From assembly GCA_965203615.1 (NCBI GenBank), contig OZ241900.1, forward strand, positions 3,410,001-3,474,000: 64,000 nt of DNA, written 5' to 3'. Position numbers and translations under genes: made by a program. The notes under the pieces are model-generated. The model was given only the letters and a program-made list of their open reading frames with translations. It was not told where the DNA came from and did no database searches. Positions 1 through 8,095 of this stretch are shown in pieces; position 1 is the stretch's first letter; every line of letters begins with the position of its first letter. The stretch comes from VXNE01 sp965203615. GTDB lineage: Bacteria; Pseudomonadota; Gammaproteobacteria; Pseudomonadales; Azotimanducaceae.

Positions 1-700
1 AAAGAACGGCGGCGCGATCAAGGATCCTGCGCGTGAGATCCCAACCTTCTCCCGCACCGCCGAGAGGTTCCCCGCGTGCGTTGTCGAAGTCGATCCTGGC
101 ATGGGATCGGGTGGGATCCAGGGTTGCAACCGTGGTCCGTGCAAGGCCGCCCGCATCGAGGGGCACGAGGCACAGGCTTGCGCCGTCGCCTCGGCCGCAC
201 CGGGCGACGACCACCGCGAAATCCGCGATGTCGCCGTCCGCCACCGGCATCTTCGTGCCGTTCAGGGCGCCGTTTTCGTACGACGTCTCGAGACGGCTCG
301 GCGAGGGTTGTCCGGCCCCCTCGGCAAGTGCGAAAGTGCCGATCGCCGCGCCGGAAGCGAGCTTTGGCAACCAGGCTTCCTTTTGCTTATCGTTGCCGGC
401 CAGGAGCAGCGCTTCCGTTGCCAGGTAGACCGACGAGGAGAAAGGCACCGGCGCCACAACGCGGCCGAGTTCCTCCGCAATCACGCATAGCTCCAGGTAG
501 GAGAGCCCGAGACCGCCGTGCTTCTCCGGGATGGCGGCGGCTGTCCAACCCATTTCCGCAATGCCGTGGAACAGCTCGGCGTCGAACGACGCGTCGCCTT
601 CCAGGACTGCGCGCACCGCGCTCGGCGGACATTTGTCCTGGAGAAATCCGGCCGCCTGTTCGCGCAGCAGGTTCTGCTCGTCTGAGAATTCGAAGTTCAC
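1..700 (-). CDS. Acyl-CoA dehydrogenase, N-terminal part (cut by window edge)
   Basis: The minus strand reads open from a GTG at 700 to the window start, giving about 233 residues without a stop. The N-terminus (NFEFSDEQNLLREQ), the stretch EKHGGLGLSYLELCVIAEELGR in the helical domain, and TFALAEGAGQPS followed by a beta-domain GTKMPVADGDIADFAVVV are typical of the acyl-CoA dehydrogenase fold (helical N-terminal domain, then beta domain). The family oxidises acyl-CoA thioesters at the alpha-beta bond using FAD. The C-terminal FAD-binding helical domain and catalytic base lie outside the window, so the substrate cannot be judged. I chose GTG at 700 because the family start pattern begins there. 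Only a weak upstream purine run is seen. Confidence 0.85.
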   Translation of the reverse strand, partial: MNFEFSDEQNLLREQAAGFLQDKCPPSAVRAVLEGDASFDAELFHGIAEMGWTAAAIPEKHGGLGLSYLELCVIAEELGRVVAPVPFSSSVYLATEALLLAGNDKQKEAWLPKLASGAAIGTFALAEGAGQPSPSRLETSYENGALNGTKMPVADGDIADFAVVVARCGRGDGASLCLVPLDAGGLARTTVATLDPTRSHARIDFDNARGEPLGGAGEGWDLTRRILDRAAVL

Positions 701-843
701 GCCGTGTTCCGCGCTCGTATCGAGTGGATCTTCAGGTTGCCGATTGTACGTTTAGTTCGCGCGATTCGTCATTGGCGGCAGGCCAGATTCCAGCCGTGCC
801 GCCCGGCGCTCGCCGGCGAAGCCTTCCGGGCGTGCGTTCCGGG

Positions 844-849
844 CTAAAA
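844..849 (+). promoter_or_regulatory. Possible -10 element for nadE (leaderless transcript?)
   Basis: TAAAAT ends 7 bases before the nadE ATG, so a transcript initiated from it would start at or next to the start codon. No Shine-Dalgarno sequence is visible between it and the ATG. No good -35 is seen 17 bases upstream. This is pattern only and is weakly supported. Confidence 0.25.
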
Positions 850-856
850 TCCCCGC

Positions 857-2776
857 ATGGAATACTCGAAGTTCGGTTTCGTCCGCGCCGCCGCCGCCGC
901 GCCTCGCGTCCGAGTGGCGGATCCGGCGGCCAATGCGGAGGCGCTCCTCGATGCGTATCGGGAACTTGCGGCCCGCGGCGCTTCCCTCGTCGTGACGCCC
1001 GAACTGGGCATCACCGGCTATAGCTGCGAAGACCTGTTCGGAACGGAGGACCTGCTATCGGCGTCGCAGGAAGCACTTGCCCGGATAGCGGGCGAGACCG
1101 GCGACACGGCCCTCGTCGTCGGCGCGCCCTGGCGCCTTCCCGACGGGCGCCTCCTGAACGCGGGCTTTGTCTGCGCAAGCGGACGGGTTGTGGGTGCGGT
1201 GCCGAAGTCGGCGCTGCCGAACCACGAGGAGTACTACGAGAAACGCTGGTTTGCTTCCGGCGAAGACGTGGCCGTCGTCGTGGATGACGAGCGTCTCGGC
1301 CGTTTTGCCATGAATCCGAGGCAACTGTTCGACATCGGCGGCACCCGATTCGCTGTCGAGGTGTGCGAGGATCTCTGGTCACCGATGCCGCCGAGCGCGG
1401 GCCATGCCCTTGCGGGGGCGGACATCGTTGTCAATCTCTCTGCCAGCAACGAACTGGTGGCGAAAGCGGACTACCGGCGCGATCTCGTGCGCATGCAGAG
1501 TGCGCGGCTGGTCTGTGGCTACCTGTACGCGTCGAGCGGCCCCACCGAATCAACCAAGGATGTCGTCTATGGCGGCCACCTGTTGGCCGCGGAGAATGGC
1601 TGGATGCTGGGCGAGTCGAAGCGTTTTCTCCTGGACGGCGAAACGCTGGCGGTGGATTTCGACTGTCAGAGGATACGCCGCGAACGCGCGCGCAACTCGA
1701 CGTTCTCCGGCAGCCGCCGGGGCGACAGCTATCCCGTGGTGATGTCGGGTCCGCGGCGACGCCTCGAGGACACGCTGCGGCGCTACCCCAAACATCCGTT
1801 CGTGCCGGACGATGAGCACGAGTTCGATGCGCGGGCGAAAGACGTGCTCGCGATTCAGGCAACCGGACTTGCCCGCCGCCTGCGGGCTGTGGGCACCACG
1901 CATCCGGTCATCGGTCTTTCCGGCGGACTCGACTCCACCCTGGCGTTCCTCGTCTGTCTCGATGCGCTGGCCCTGAATGACCTGTCCGCGGAGTCGCTGC
2001 ACGCGATCACCATGCCCGGGCCGGGTACGACCGATCACACGAACGCCTCCGCAAAGCGCCTGGCGAAGGCGGCGGGAGCGGCCATTCGGGAAATATCCAT
2101 CGAGGGGGCGGTCCGCTCTCACCTGGACGATATCGGGCACGACGGCGCGTATGACGTGACCTTCGAGAACGTCCAGGCCCGCGAGCGTACCCAGATCCTT
2201 TTCGATATCGCGAACCAGGCCGGCGGCATCGTTGTCGGCACCGGAGACCTGTCGGAACTCGCCCTCGGCTGGTGCACCTACAACGCGGATCACATGGCGC
2301 ATTACAACGTCAACGCCAGCGTGCCGAAGACCATGGTCGCCTATCTCGTCCGCTGGTATGGACGCCATCGCGCCGGGGCCGAACTGTCGGCGGTGCTGGA
2401 ACGCGTGCTCGACACGCCCATCACGCCGGAACTCGTGCCGTCCGACAGCGGTGCGGTGGCGCAGAAGACGGAGGCGATCATCGGCCCGTACGAACTGCAT
2501 GACTTCTTTCTCTACCATTACATGCGCGCGGGCGCGGCGCCCGGCAAGATTCACGCGCTCGCCATGCTGGCATTCGGGAACGACTATTCGGGCGAGGACA
2601 TCAGGCGCTGGCTCAAGGTCTTCTTCCGTCGCTTCTTCGAAGCCCAGTTCAAACGCACGACGTTGCCTGCGGGACCGAAGGTCGGTACCGTGGCCCTGTC
2701 TCCGCGTGGCGATTGGCGAATGCCGGACGAGGCAGATGCAAATGCGGCTCTCAAGTCCCTGGAGCGGTCGCGATGA
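857..2776 (+). CDS. nadE: Glutamine-dependent NAD+ synthetase
   Basis: This 639-residue protein has an N-terminal nitrilase-type glutaminase domain and a C-terminal ammonia-dependent synthetase domain, the usual long NadE form. The glutaminase triad is visible as Glu49 (VVTPELGITGY), Lys117 (PKSALPNHEEYYE) and Cys170 (VEVCEDLW). The ATP-pyrophosphatase loop SGGLDST lies at 355-361. The enzyme amidates nicotinic acid adenine dinucleotide to NAD+, channelling ammonia from glutamine, in the cytoplasm. Its stop overlaps the next start (ATGA at 2773-2776), so the two are probably translationally coupled. nadD, the preceding step of the same pathway, lies about 39 kb away at 41.9 kb. Confidence 0.95.
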   Translation: MEYSKFGFVRAAAAAPRVRVADPAANAEALLDAYRELAARGASLVVTPELGITGYSCEDLFGTEDLLSASQEALARIAGETGDTALVVGAPWRLPDGRLLNAGFVCASGRVVGAVPKSALPNHEEYYEKRWFASGEDVAVVVDDERLGRFAMNPRQLFDIGGTRFAVEVCEDLWSPMPPSAGHALAGADIVVNLSASNELVAKADYRRDLVRMQSARLVCGYLYASSGPTESTKDVVYGGHLLAAENGWMLGESKRFLLDGETLAVDFDCQRIRRERARNSTFSGSRRGDSYPVVMSGPRRRLEDTLRRYPKHPFVPDDEHEFDARAKDVLAIQATGLARRLRAVGTTHPVIGLSGGLDSTLAFLVCLDALALNDLSAESLHAITMPGPGTTDHTNASAKRLAKAAGAAIREISIEGAVRSHLDDIGHDGAYDVTFENVQARERTQILFDIANQAGGIVVGTGDLSELALGWCTYNADHMAHYNVNASVPKTMVAYLVRWYGRHRAGAELSAVLERVLDTPITPELVPSDSGAVAQKTEAIIGPYELHDFFLYHYMRAGAAPGKIHALAMLAFGNDYSGEDIRRWLKVFFRRFFEAQFKRTTLPAGPKVGTVALSPRGDWRMPDEADANAALKSLERSR

Positions 2777-3705
2777 TTCGATACGGGCGTCACGCCGGGT
2801 GGTGTTTTCTGTGCGCGCTGGCTGTGACCGGCGTCGATGCCCAGCCGGACGAACCCCTTTGCGGTGACGAGGGCGTCTGGGTCCAGACGCTTGGATCCGG
2901 CGGCGCGGAGCTCAATGATCGCCGCAGCGCGGCGGGTTACCTGGTTTGGCTCGATGAGCGCGCGGTGCTGCTGGTGGACCCGGGGCCCGGCAGCTCCTTG
3001 CGATTCGATGAGGCGGGCGCCGACTTTCGTGACCTGGACGCCATTGTCTTTACCAATCTGCTGGCGCAGCGCACGGCTGATCTTGCCGGCCTTGTCGCGG
3101 GGTCTCGCGATGCGGACAGGAATCGGCCGCTCACCGTTCTTGGCCCGGACGGCGACGACGACTACCCGTCGACCCGAGAGTTTGTCGAACGTCTCATCGG
3201 ACCAGGCGGGGCGTACTCGCACCTGGCCGGATACCTGTCGTTTGCAAGCCCCGGGGGGTACAAGATCAACGCCCGCAGCGTACCCGCCACGGGACAGCGG
3301 CGCTGGGCGGGATTTGGCACGAAGGACCTCGGCCTTTCGGCTGTCCCCGTGCATCACGGCGATGTGCCAAGCCTTGCCTGGCGGGCGCAAATTGCGGGGC
3401 ACTCGATCGTGTTCACCGGGAACTTCAACAATCGCAACGACATCGTTGCGGGTTTTGCGAAGGATGTGGACGCGTTGGTGATCCACCTGGCCATCCCGGA
3501 CTTCGCGCGCGGCGAGGTGCGGGAGCGGTTTGTGCGACCTTCCCAGATCGGCCGTATCGCCCAGCGCGCGAACGCGCGCATGGTGTTCCTCGGCCACCGG
3601 ACCAGCCGTACGTTGGGCCGGGAGAGCGCCAGCCGGGAGGCCATCAGGGAACACTACGGCGGTCCCCTGGTGTTTGCCAACGAGCTAGAATGCTGGGGCT
3701 TGTAG
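2773..3705 (+). CDS. Secreted metallo-beta-lactamase-fold protein, metal site degenerate
   Basis: About 310 residues from the ATG that overlaps the nadE stop. Residues 1-23 look like a signal peptide ending in VDA. The fold is recognisable from LVDPGPGSSLRFDE, then DLDAIVFTNLLAQRTADLAGLV, PVHHGDVPSLAWR and SIVFTGNFNNRND, a layout close to RNase Z or arylsulfatase-type MBL proteins. The family's zinc motif HxHxDH is absent: the aligned residues 94-100 read TNLLAQR. The later Asp ligand also appears as Asn in FTGNFN, although single histidines remain in VHHG and FLGH. I infer a protein that keeps the fold but not the binuclear metal site. It may bind a ligand or be vestigial. The gene itself looks intact. 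Confidence 0.7.
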   Translation: MIRYGRHAGWCFLCALAVTGVDAQPDEPLCGDEGVWVQTLGSGGAELNDRRSAAGYLVWLDERAVLLVDPGPGSSLRFDEAGADFRDLDAIVFTNLLAQRTADLAGLVAGSRDADRNRPLTVLGPDGDDDYPSTREFVERLIGPGGAYSHLAGYLSFASPGGYKINARSVPATGQRRWAGFGTKDLGLSAVPVHHGDVPSLAWRAQIAGHSIVFTGNFNNRNDIVAGFAKDVDALVIHLAIPDFARGEVRERFVRPSQIGRIAQRANARMVFLGHRTSRTLGRESASREAIREHYGGPLVFANELECWGL

Positions 3706-3733
3706 TAGACACCGCAAATCGACGGAGAGACGC

Positions 3734-3856
3734 ATGGGAAAGGGAGATGTCCGTACACGGCGCGGCAAGATCAACCGCGGGACGTACGGCGTGAGCCGGC
3801 CGAGAAAGGCGAAGAAGGGTAAGGCCAGGACATCCGAACAAGGTCGCAGGGCCTGA
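3734..3856 (+). CDS. 30S ribosomal protein bTHX
   Basis: A 40-codon gene with start ATG at 3734 and stop TGA at 3854. The product begins MGKGDVRTRRGKINRGTYG and continues SRPRKAKKGK, which matches the small basic Thx protein (GKGD..T.KGK...G.YG..RP) that sits in the head of the 30S subunit. It is highly basic, as expected for an rRNA-binding peptide. A purine-rich GGAGAGA precedes the ATG by three to four bases. It lies alone between the MBL-fold gene and the amidase, and is short enough to be missed by automatic calling. Confidence 0.85.
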   Translation: MGKGDVRTRRGKINRGTYGVSRPRKAKKGKARTSEQGRRA

Positions 3857-3886
3857 AACGGGTCAACTAACTGGGCCACATGGCGC

Positions 3887-5314
3887 ATGTCCGCGTCGAG
3901 TGAACTGTGTTTCAGGTCTGCGGTCGCCCAGCGGCAACTTCTGGAAGCCGGGGAAATCAGCGCCCTGGAATTGCTGGACGCCCACATAGACAGGATCGAG
4001 CGCTACGACGGGTCCCTCAACGCCGTGGTCACCCGGTGCTTCGAGCAGGCGCGGGAGGTGGCGGCAACGAAAGCGCTGCATGGGCCGCTCGCCGGCTTGC
4101 CCATCGCTCACAAGGACCTGGTCCCCACCCGGGGCCTGCGCACGACGTACGGTTCGGTACTGCACGCGGACAACGTTCCAACCGCGGATGCGCTCATCGT
4201 CGCGCGGATCAAGGCTGCGGGCGCCATCACGCTCGGCAAGACCAATACCCCGGAATTCGGCGCCGGATCGCAGACATTCAACCGCGTGTTCGGCGCGACA
4301 CGAAATCCCTACGACGTCTCTCGCACCTGCGGCGGCAGCAGCGGCGGGGCGGCGGTCGCGCTCGCGGCACGCTTCATACCCATCGCCGACGGCAGCGACA
4401 CCGGCGGATCGCTGCGCAATCCAGCCGCATTCTGCAACGTCGTAGGTTTTCGCCCATCGCCGGGGCGTATCCCGTCCGAGTCCGGCGGCAACGCCTGGAG
4501 CGGTCTTTCGACGTCCGGCCCCATGGCGCGCAGCGTCGACGACGCCGCGCTCCTGTTTTCCGTGATCGCCGGTCCCCATGACGGTACCGCGGGCGTGTTG
4601 ACCGAGCCGGGCGAGACCTTCCGGCGCGTAGCTCCCGCGGAACTCCGCGGCCTCAAGGTGGCCGTGAGCGAGGATTTCGGGGGGTTGCCGGTCCAACCCG
4701 AGATACGCGAAGTTGTCCGTGAAATCGCCGGAAGGATGCAGCAAGCCGGTGCCCGCATCGTGGAGGGGTGTCCCGACTTCACGGACGCCACCCGCATCTT
4801 TCACGTACTTCGCGGCGCCCGTTTCCGCGCGCGGTTCGGAGGCCTCGACGAGGAGGAGAGGACCCGGCTCAAGGACACGATCATCTGGAATACCGAAGCG
4901 GGTGAGGACCTGGCCACGGCTGACGAAGACTGGGCGAATGCCGCCCGCTCCGATCTCGTGGTGCGCGTGGCGGATTTTTTTCGCGATGTTGATGTCCTGC
5001 TGGGGCCGACAACGCAGGTTCTCCCTTTTGATGTCGAGACGGAGTGGGTCCGAGAGATCGAGGGACGACGCATGCGGACCTACATCGAGTGGATGCAGAG
5101 CTGTAGCTGGATCACCGTCACCTGCTGTCCCGCCCTGTCGCTTCCGGGCGGTTTCGCGTCCGGCCTGCCCGTCGGTGTGCAGTTGGTCGCGCCCATGCGG
5201 CGCGACGGTTTCCTGTTGTCGGTCGCAAAGGCGGTGGAGGCGATCACCGGCTACGCTGAAATCACGCCAGACCTGACGGCCCTGTCCACACACTTGGGGA
5301 ATACACATGACTGA
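3887..5314 (+). CDS. Amidase (amidase signature family)
   Basis: 475 residues, within the normal range for amidase-signature hydrolases. The Ser-cisSer-Lys triad is visible as Lys76 (IAHKD), Ser151 in the glycine-serine motif CGGSSGG, and Ser175 in GSDTGGSLRNPA. The spacing is the same as in GatA. It hydrolyses an amide bond. There are no GatB or GatC neighbours, and the C-terminal part differs from GatA, so I infer a free-standing amidase of unknown substrate rather than the tRNA amidotransferase subunit. It overlaps the downstream dehydrogenase by 8 bases, which suggests co-expression. Confidence 0.85.
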   Translation: MSASSELCFRSAVAQRQLLEAGEISALELLDAHIDRIERYDGSLNAVVTRCFEQAREVAATKALHGPLAGLPIAHKDLVPTRGLRTTYGSVLHADNVPTADALIVARIKAAGAITLGKTNTPEFGAGSQTFNRVFGATRNPYDVSRTCGGSSGGAAVALAARFIPIADGSDTGGSLRNPAAFCNVVGFRPSPGRIPSESGGNAWSGLSTSGPMARSVDDAALLFSVIAGPHDGTAGVLTEPGETFRRVAPAELRGLKVAVSEDFGGLPVQPEIREVVREIAGRMQQAGARIVEGCPDFTDATRIFHVLRGARFRARFGGLDEEERTRLKDTIIWNTEAGEDLATADEDWANAARSDLVVRVADFFRDVDVLLGPTTQVLPFDVETEWVREIEGRRMRTYIEWMQSCSWITVTCCPALSLPGGFASGLPVGVQLVAPMRRDGFLLSVAKAVEAITGYAEITPDLTALSTHLGNTHD

Positions 5315-6131
5315 ATCCATCCTGCTGCTGCATCCGGGCGAGATGGGCGCTTCCATCGGTGCTGCGCTGCGGGCCAACGGCCACGTGGTGCGGTGGGTCT
5401 CGGATTCCCGAAGCGATGAGACACGGCAACGGGCTGTGGCTGCGGACCTGATGCTGGCCGAGACCCTTGAAAACGCGTTGGCGCACGTCGAGAACGTCAT
5501 TTCCGTGTGTCCACCGGACGCTGCCGAGGAGGTCGCCCGAAGTGTGCGCGACCGTGGATTCAGCGGGGTCTACGTCGATGCGAATGCGGTTTCCCCGGCG
5601 ACAGCGAGGCGCATTGCGGACATCGCGGGCAGCGGTTTTGTCGACGGCGGAATCATCGGTCCGCCCGCGCGCCGCCCGGGGGCGACGCGCCTGTACCTCT
5701 CGGGCGACCTGGCTTACCGGGTCGCGTCCTGGTTCGAAGGAACCCTGGTCGATGCCCGCGTGGTGGAGTGTGCGGCGTCGGCGCTGAAGATGTGCTACGC
5801 CGCCTATACCAAGGGCTCGTCTGCGCTGATACTTGCCATTCGGGCACTGGCGGCGTCGCAAGGGGTCGAGCACGCATTGTTGTCCGAATGGAACATCTCC
5901 CAGCCTGGCCTGGTGTCGAGGAGCGATTCGGCTGCCAGGGGAACGAGTCCCAAGGCATGGCGGTTCGAGGGGGAGATGCGAGAGATCGCTGCCACCTTCC
6001 GCGATGCGGGGTTGCCATCCGGCTTTCACGAGGCGGCATCCGACATCTATCGCGGCATGCGCGAACTGAAGACCGTCAGGGATGCGGATATCGGGCGTGT
6101 TGTCGAGGTGCTGCTGGCTTCGGGAAAGTGA
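5307..6131 (+). CDS. NAD(P)-binding dehydrogenase with DUF1932-type C-terminal domain
   Basis: 274 residues. The N-terminal Rossmann fold starts ILLLHPGEMGASIGAAL, the GxGxMG-type loop with a Pro-Gly variant. It is followed by ENVISVCPPDAAEEVA and VYVDANAVSPATARRI, as in 6-phosphogluconate/3-hydroxyisobutyrate dehydrogenase relatives. The conserved segment FVDGGIIGPPA and the helical C-terminal half (ALKMCYAAYTKGSSALILAI) fit the DUF1932 subgroup. The substrate is unknown. The start overlaps the amidase stop, so the two may act in one catabolic step. Its stop codon is directly followed by a copy of the dispersed palindromic repeat. Confidence 0.75.
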   Translation: MTESILLLHPGEMGASIGAALRANGHVVRWVSDSRSDETRQRAVAADLMLAETLENALAHVENVISVCPPDAAEEVARSVRDRGFSGVYVDANAVSPATARRIADIAGSGFVDGGIIGPPARRPGATRLYLSGDLAYRVASWFEGTLVDARVVECAASALKMCYAAYTKGSSALILAIRALAASQGVEHALLSEWNISQPGLVSRSDSAARGTSPKAWRFEGEMREIAATFRDAGLPSGFHEAASDIYRGMRELKTVRDADIGRVVEVLLASGK

Positions 6132-6284
6132 GTGCCCCACAGCCGCAGCCTTCGGCTTCGAACTTTCTCTTGCGAGGGGTATCCCCTCGCGCTCCCCGGC
6201 TGAGGGCTCCGGCCCGGCCCCGCTCGTCGACCATGGAACAATCGTGCCGGGTCGCTGACGCTCCCCGGAGGCACTTGGTCCATG
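6132..6284 (+). repeat. Dispersed palindromic repeat, copy A
   Basis: It starts at the base after a TGA stop with GTGCCCCACAGCCGCAG and ends around TTGGTCCATG. It has a left arm (GCCTTCGGC hairpin), a central module TTGCGAGGGGTATCCCCTCGCGC that is itself a perfect palindrome, and a right arm GGCCCGGCCCCGCTCG..GACCATGGAACAATCGTGCC. The arms recur at 59.4-59.6 kb and partly at 27.5 and 49.1-49.4 kb. The central palindrome recurs at 35.2 and 49.1-49.4 kb. The rest of the interval to 6421 shows no gene. It may contain the promoter of the following lipoprotein gene. Confidence 0.85.
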
Positions 6285-6421
6285 CGAGGGCCATCGGAGC
6301 GGATCTGCCTTCGCCGCAGGTCGAGTCGCGATGTGCCGCCTTTTTCTAGTATGCTCGCCGTTACGGGAGTGTTGCGCCGACAGGATGTGGCAACATAGCC
6401 CTACTTGTGACAGGAGGACAC

Positions 6422-6778
6422 ATGAACTTGATTCGAATATTCGCTGCCCTGCTGGCAGTCGTCGTGCTCGCGGGATGTGAGCAGGCCGGATCCACCGAAG
6501 GCGCTGCCGAAGAGGCAGCGGAAGAGCCCATGGAAGCGGTGGAGCTTGAAGCTGCGACCGGCGGCGAAGAGGCGGCGGAAGAGCCCATGGTTGAGCTTGA
6601 GGAGGCAACCGAAGGTGAGGCTGCCGCCGAGGGCGAGGGCGAAGCTGAGGAAGTGGCTTCGGACGAAGCCATGCCCATGGTCGAGCTTGAGGACGCGGCC
6701 GAAGGCGATGCGTCGGGTGAATCCGCCGACGATGCCATGGACGCTGCGGAGACGCCGGCCGACGCGGACGACGGCTAA
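6422..6778 (+). CDS. Small acidic lipoprotein with Glu/Ala-rich repeats
   Basis: 118 residues. The start is the ATG at 6422, preceded by a strong AGGAGG. The N-terminus MNLIRIFAALLAVVVLAGC is a lipoprotein signal with lipobox LAGC, so the mature protein should be acylated at Cys19 and exported. The remainder is low complexity, almost entirely Glu, Ala, Asp, Gly and Met, with the motif EEPM and the repeated motif (P)MVELE(E/D)A. No domain is recognisable. It is probably disordered and strongly negative. A GTG 15 bases upstream is in frame but lies inside the Shine-Dalgarno region. Confidence 0.7.
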   Translation: MNLIRIFAALLAVVVLAGCEQAGSTEGAAEEAAEEPMEAVELEAATGGEEAAEEPMVELEEATEGEAAAEGEGEAEEVASDEAMPMVELEDAAEGDASGESADDAMDAAETPADADDG

Positions 6779-6930
6779 GGCCTCGAGATCTTCGCCCGGG
6801 GAGGCATTGTTTGGCCTCCTCGACCGGAAACAGCCCGGGTCGCTCGAAGCGGCCCGGGGCGGTTACTCAATGCAGGAAGGGGGGAACGGCACACCGCTGG
6901 TGTTGACCTTCCCTCCTTCATTGTGTCCGT

Positions 6931-6952
6931 GCTCTTCAGGTCGCTGAAGAGC
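6931..6952 (+). terminator. Perfect 9-bp hairpin, possible terminator
   Basis: GCTCTTCAG, a GTCG loop, then CTGAAGAGC. The stem is followed by GTCCTTC rather than a true T-run, so it is either a weak intrinsic terminator for the acidic lipoprotein gene or a structured element in the RRM leader. Confidence 0.4.
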
Positions 6953-7112
6953 GTCCTTCACTGAGGGCGGGTACCTCCGCCGTACGAGGCGAGCGGGGCA
7001 TTGGCGCGTGGGGCCGGCAAGTTCCGGAAATGCCGTGACCACGTGTCTTGACCGGTCGGCATCTGTGCGGAGGTTCGGAATCAACCGGACTCGATTGGCT
7101 TGGCACTCGACA

Positions 7113-7133
7113 TATGGGGGGTGCCCCCCCATA
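7113..7133 (+). promoter_or_regulatory. Homopolymeric G/C hairpin
   Basis: TATGGGGGG, then TG, then CCCCCCCATA form a near-perfect inverted repeat with a G6/C7 stem. It is a possible RNA or DNA structural switch, or a site prone to length change, about 220 bases upstream of the RRM gene. Confidence 0.5.
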
Positions 7134-7245
7134 CTGTATGTTATTGGCGCATACGGGTTCTTTCGCTCGGCTGCGCCTTATCGCCCCTTTCCAGGTTTTG
7201 CCGGTTTGCCGTCTATCGCGGGACCGGCGAATGAGGAGGGGTGAA

Positions 7246-7272
7246 ATGGACTTGGACCACAAAAGAATGTAG
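7246..7272 (+). other. Eight-codon mini-ORF with strong ribosome site (possible leader peptide)
   Basis: GAGGAGGGGTGAA directly precedes ATG, giving MDLDHKRM and a TAG stop, 82 bases upstream of the RRM start. The ribosome site is better than that of most genes nearby. This could be a regulatory leader peptide or chance. Confidence 0.3.
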
Positions 7273-7354
7273 CAGTGCTTCGGAACTATTCAGCCATCGT
7301 TGAGTCTGCTTGAGGATCGGCGGAAAACACGAAAACCGCCGCAGGAGGCAGAAA

Positions 7355-7618
7355 TTGAAAATATATGTAGGGAACATGCCGTACAGCGTCACTTCCGAAG
7401 ATCTCGCGAAGCTGTTCGAAGAGTATGGACGGGTGCAGGACGCACAGGTGATCACCGACAGGGAGACCGGGCGATCCAAGGGATTCGGCTTCATCGACAT
7501 GCCGGACAACGCCGAGGCGGACGAGGCGATCAAGGCGTTGAACGCCACCCAACTCAAGGGTCGGCAGCTCACGGTGAACCAGGCGCGTCCACGCAGGGAG
7601 CGGTCTCGGCGCTACTAG
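7355..7618 (+). CDS. RNA-binding protein with a single RRM domain
   Basis: 87 residues from a TTG start at 7355, chosen because AGGAGG lies six bases upstream and the RRM begins at once. RNP2 is KIYVGN (2-7), RNP1 is KGFGFIDM (42-49), and the beta4 segment is KGRQLTVNQA. The tail RPRRERSRRY is short and basic. Bacterial single-RRM proteins of this size bind RNA and are often cold-inducible. The long structured leader upstream is consistent with mRNA-level control. No partner gene is evident. Confidence 0.85.
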   Translation: MKIYVGNMPYSVTSEDLAKLFEEYGRVQDAQVITDRETGRSKGFGFIDMPDNAEADEAIKALNATQLKGRQLTVNQARPRRERSRRY

Positions 7619-7664
7619 CGCGGAAAGTTATTCCCGACGCAAATCCTGGCGCAAACGGCCGGCA

Positions 7665-8093
7665 TCAGTCGCCGGTCGGGGGATAGCGCCGGTCCATTTC
7701 GGCGACGGATTGTCGAATGATCTGCTCCAGGACGCCGATGTCGACGTCCTGGAGTTTGTTCACGTAAAGGCAGGACCTGCCGGTGCGATGCTTGCCGAGC
7801 TTCGCGAGAAGTGTCTGGCAATTGTCGAAACCGGGCATGATGTACAGCGTGAGATTCCGTTTGCCCGGTGAAAGTCCGATCCGGGGCCAATCCCCTTCGC
7901 GGCCGCTTGCGTATTTGTAGTGGTAGCTGCCGAAGCCAACGATCCTGTCCCCCCACATCCTCGGCTGCTCCTGCGTAGCGCGCTGCATCGTTTCCAGCAC
8001 TCGCCAGGCGTCTTTACGTCGACTTTCGTTATCAACACCGTCGAGAAACGCTCCCACGCTGGCGTCCGTCGGCCTGGTTTTCAGCGCTGCCAT
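7665..8093 (-). CDS. DUF1801-domain protein
   Basis: 142 residues. The start is the ATG at 8093 (GGAGA seven bases upstream), not the adjacent GTG. The sequence has the family pattern: R(K)DAWRVLETMQRATQEQP.MWGDRIVGFGSYHYKYASGREGDWPRIGLSPGKRNLTLYIMPGF, then a C-terminal CLYVNKLQDVDIGVLEQII. DUF1801 proteins are small cytoplasmic proteins without an established enzymatic role. It starts two bases after the trpC stop and is probably the last gene of the bioB/trp transcription unit. Confidence 0.75.
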   Translation of the reverse strand: MAALKTRPTDASVGAFLDGVDNESRRKDAWRVLETMQRATQEQPRMWGDRIVGFGSYHYKYASGREGDWPRIGLSPGKRNLTLYIMPGFDNCQTLLAKLGKHRTGRSCLYVNKLQDVDIGVLEQIIRQSVAEMDRRYPPTGD

Positions 8094-8095
8094 CA

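Larger units (their letters stand above)
6779..7354 (+). promoter_or_regulatory. 576-bp non-coding leader region upstream of the RRM gene
   Basis: I see no convincing gene here. It holds several hairpins: GGAGGC/GCCTCC at 6800-6819, a 9-bp perfect stem at 6931-6952, a G6/C7 hairpin at 7113-7133 and GGCGC/GCGCC near 7150-7185. It also has an 8-codon mini-ORF behind an excellent ribosome site at 7246-7272. The last 80 bases are purine- and A-rich and lead to AGGAGG before the RRM start. Such a long structured leader would suit post-transcriptional control of an RNA-binding protein, but that is inference. Confidence 0.4.

Noticed and set aside
3863..5500. A 545-codon open frame antisense to the amidase
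   Set aside because: The amidase has an intact catalytic triad and family length. The antisense product has no recognisable feature.
7113..7133. Intrinsic terminator
   Set aside because: The G6/C7 hairpin is not followed by a T-run, and it lies far from the preceding gene. It is better listed as a structural element.
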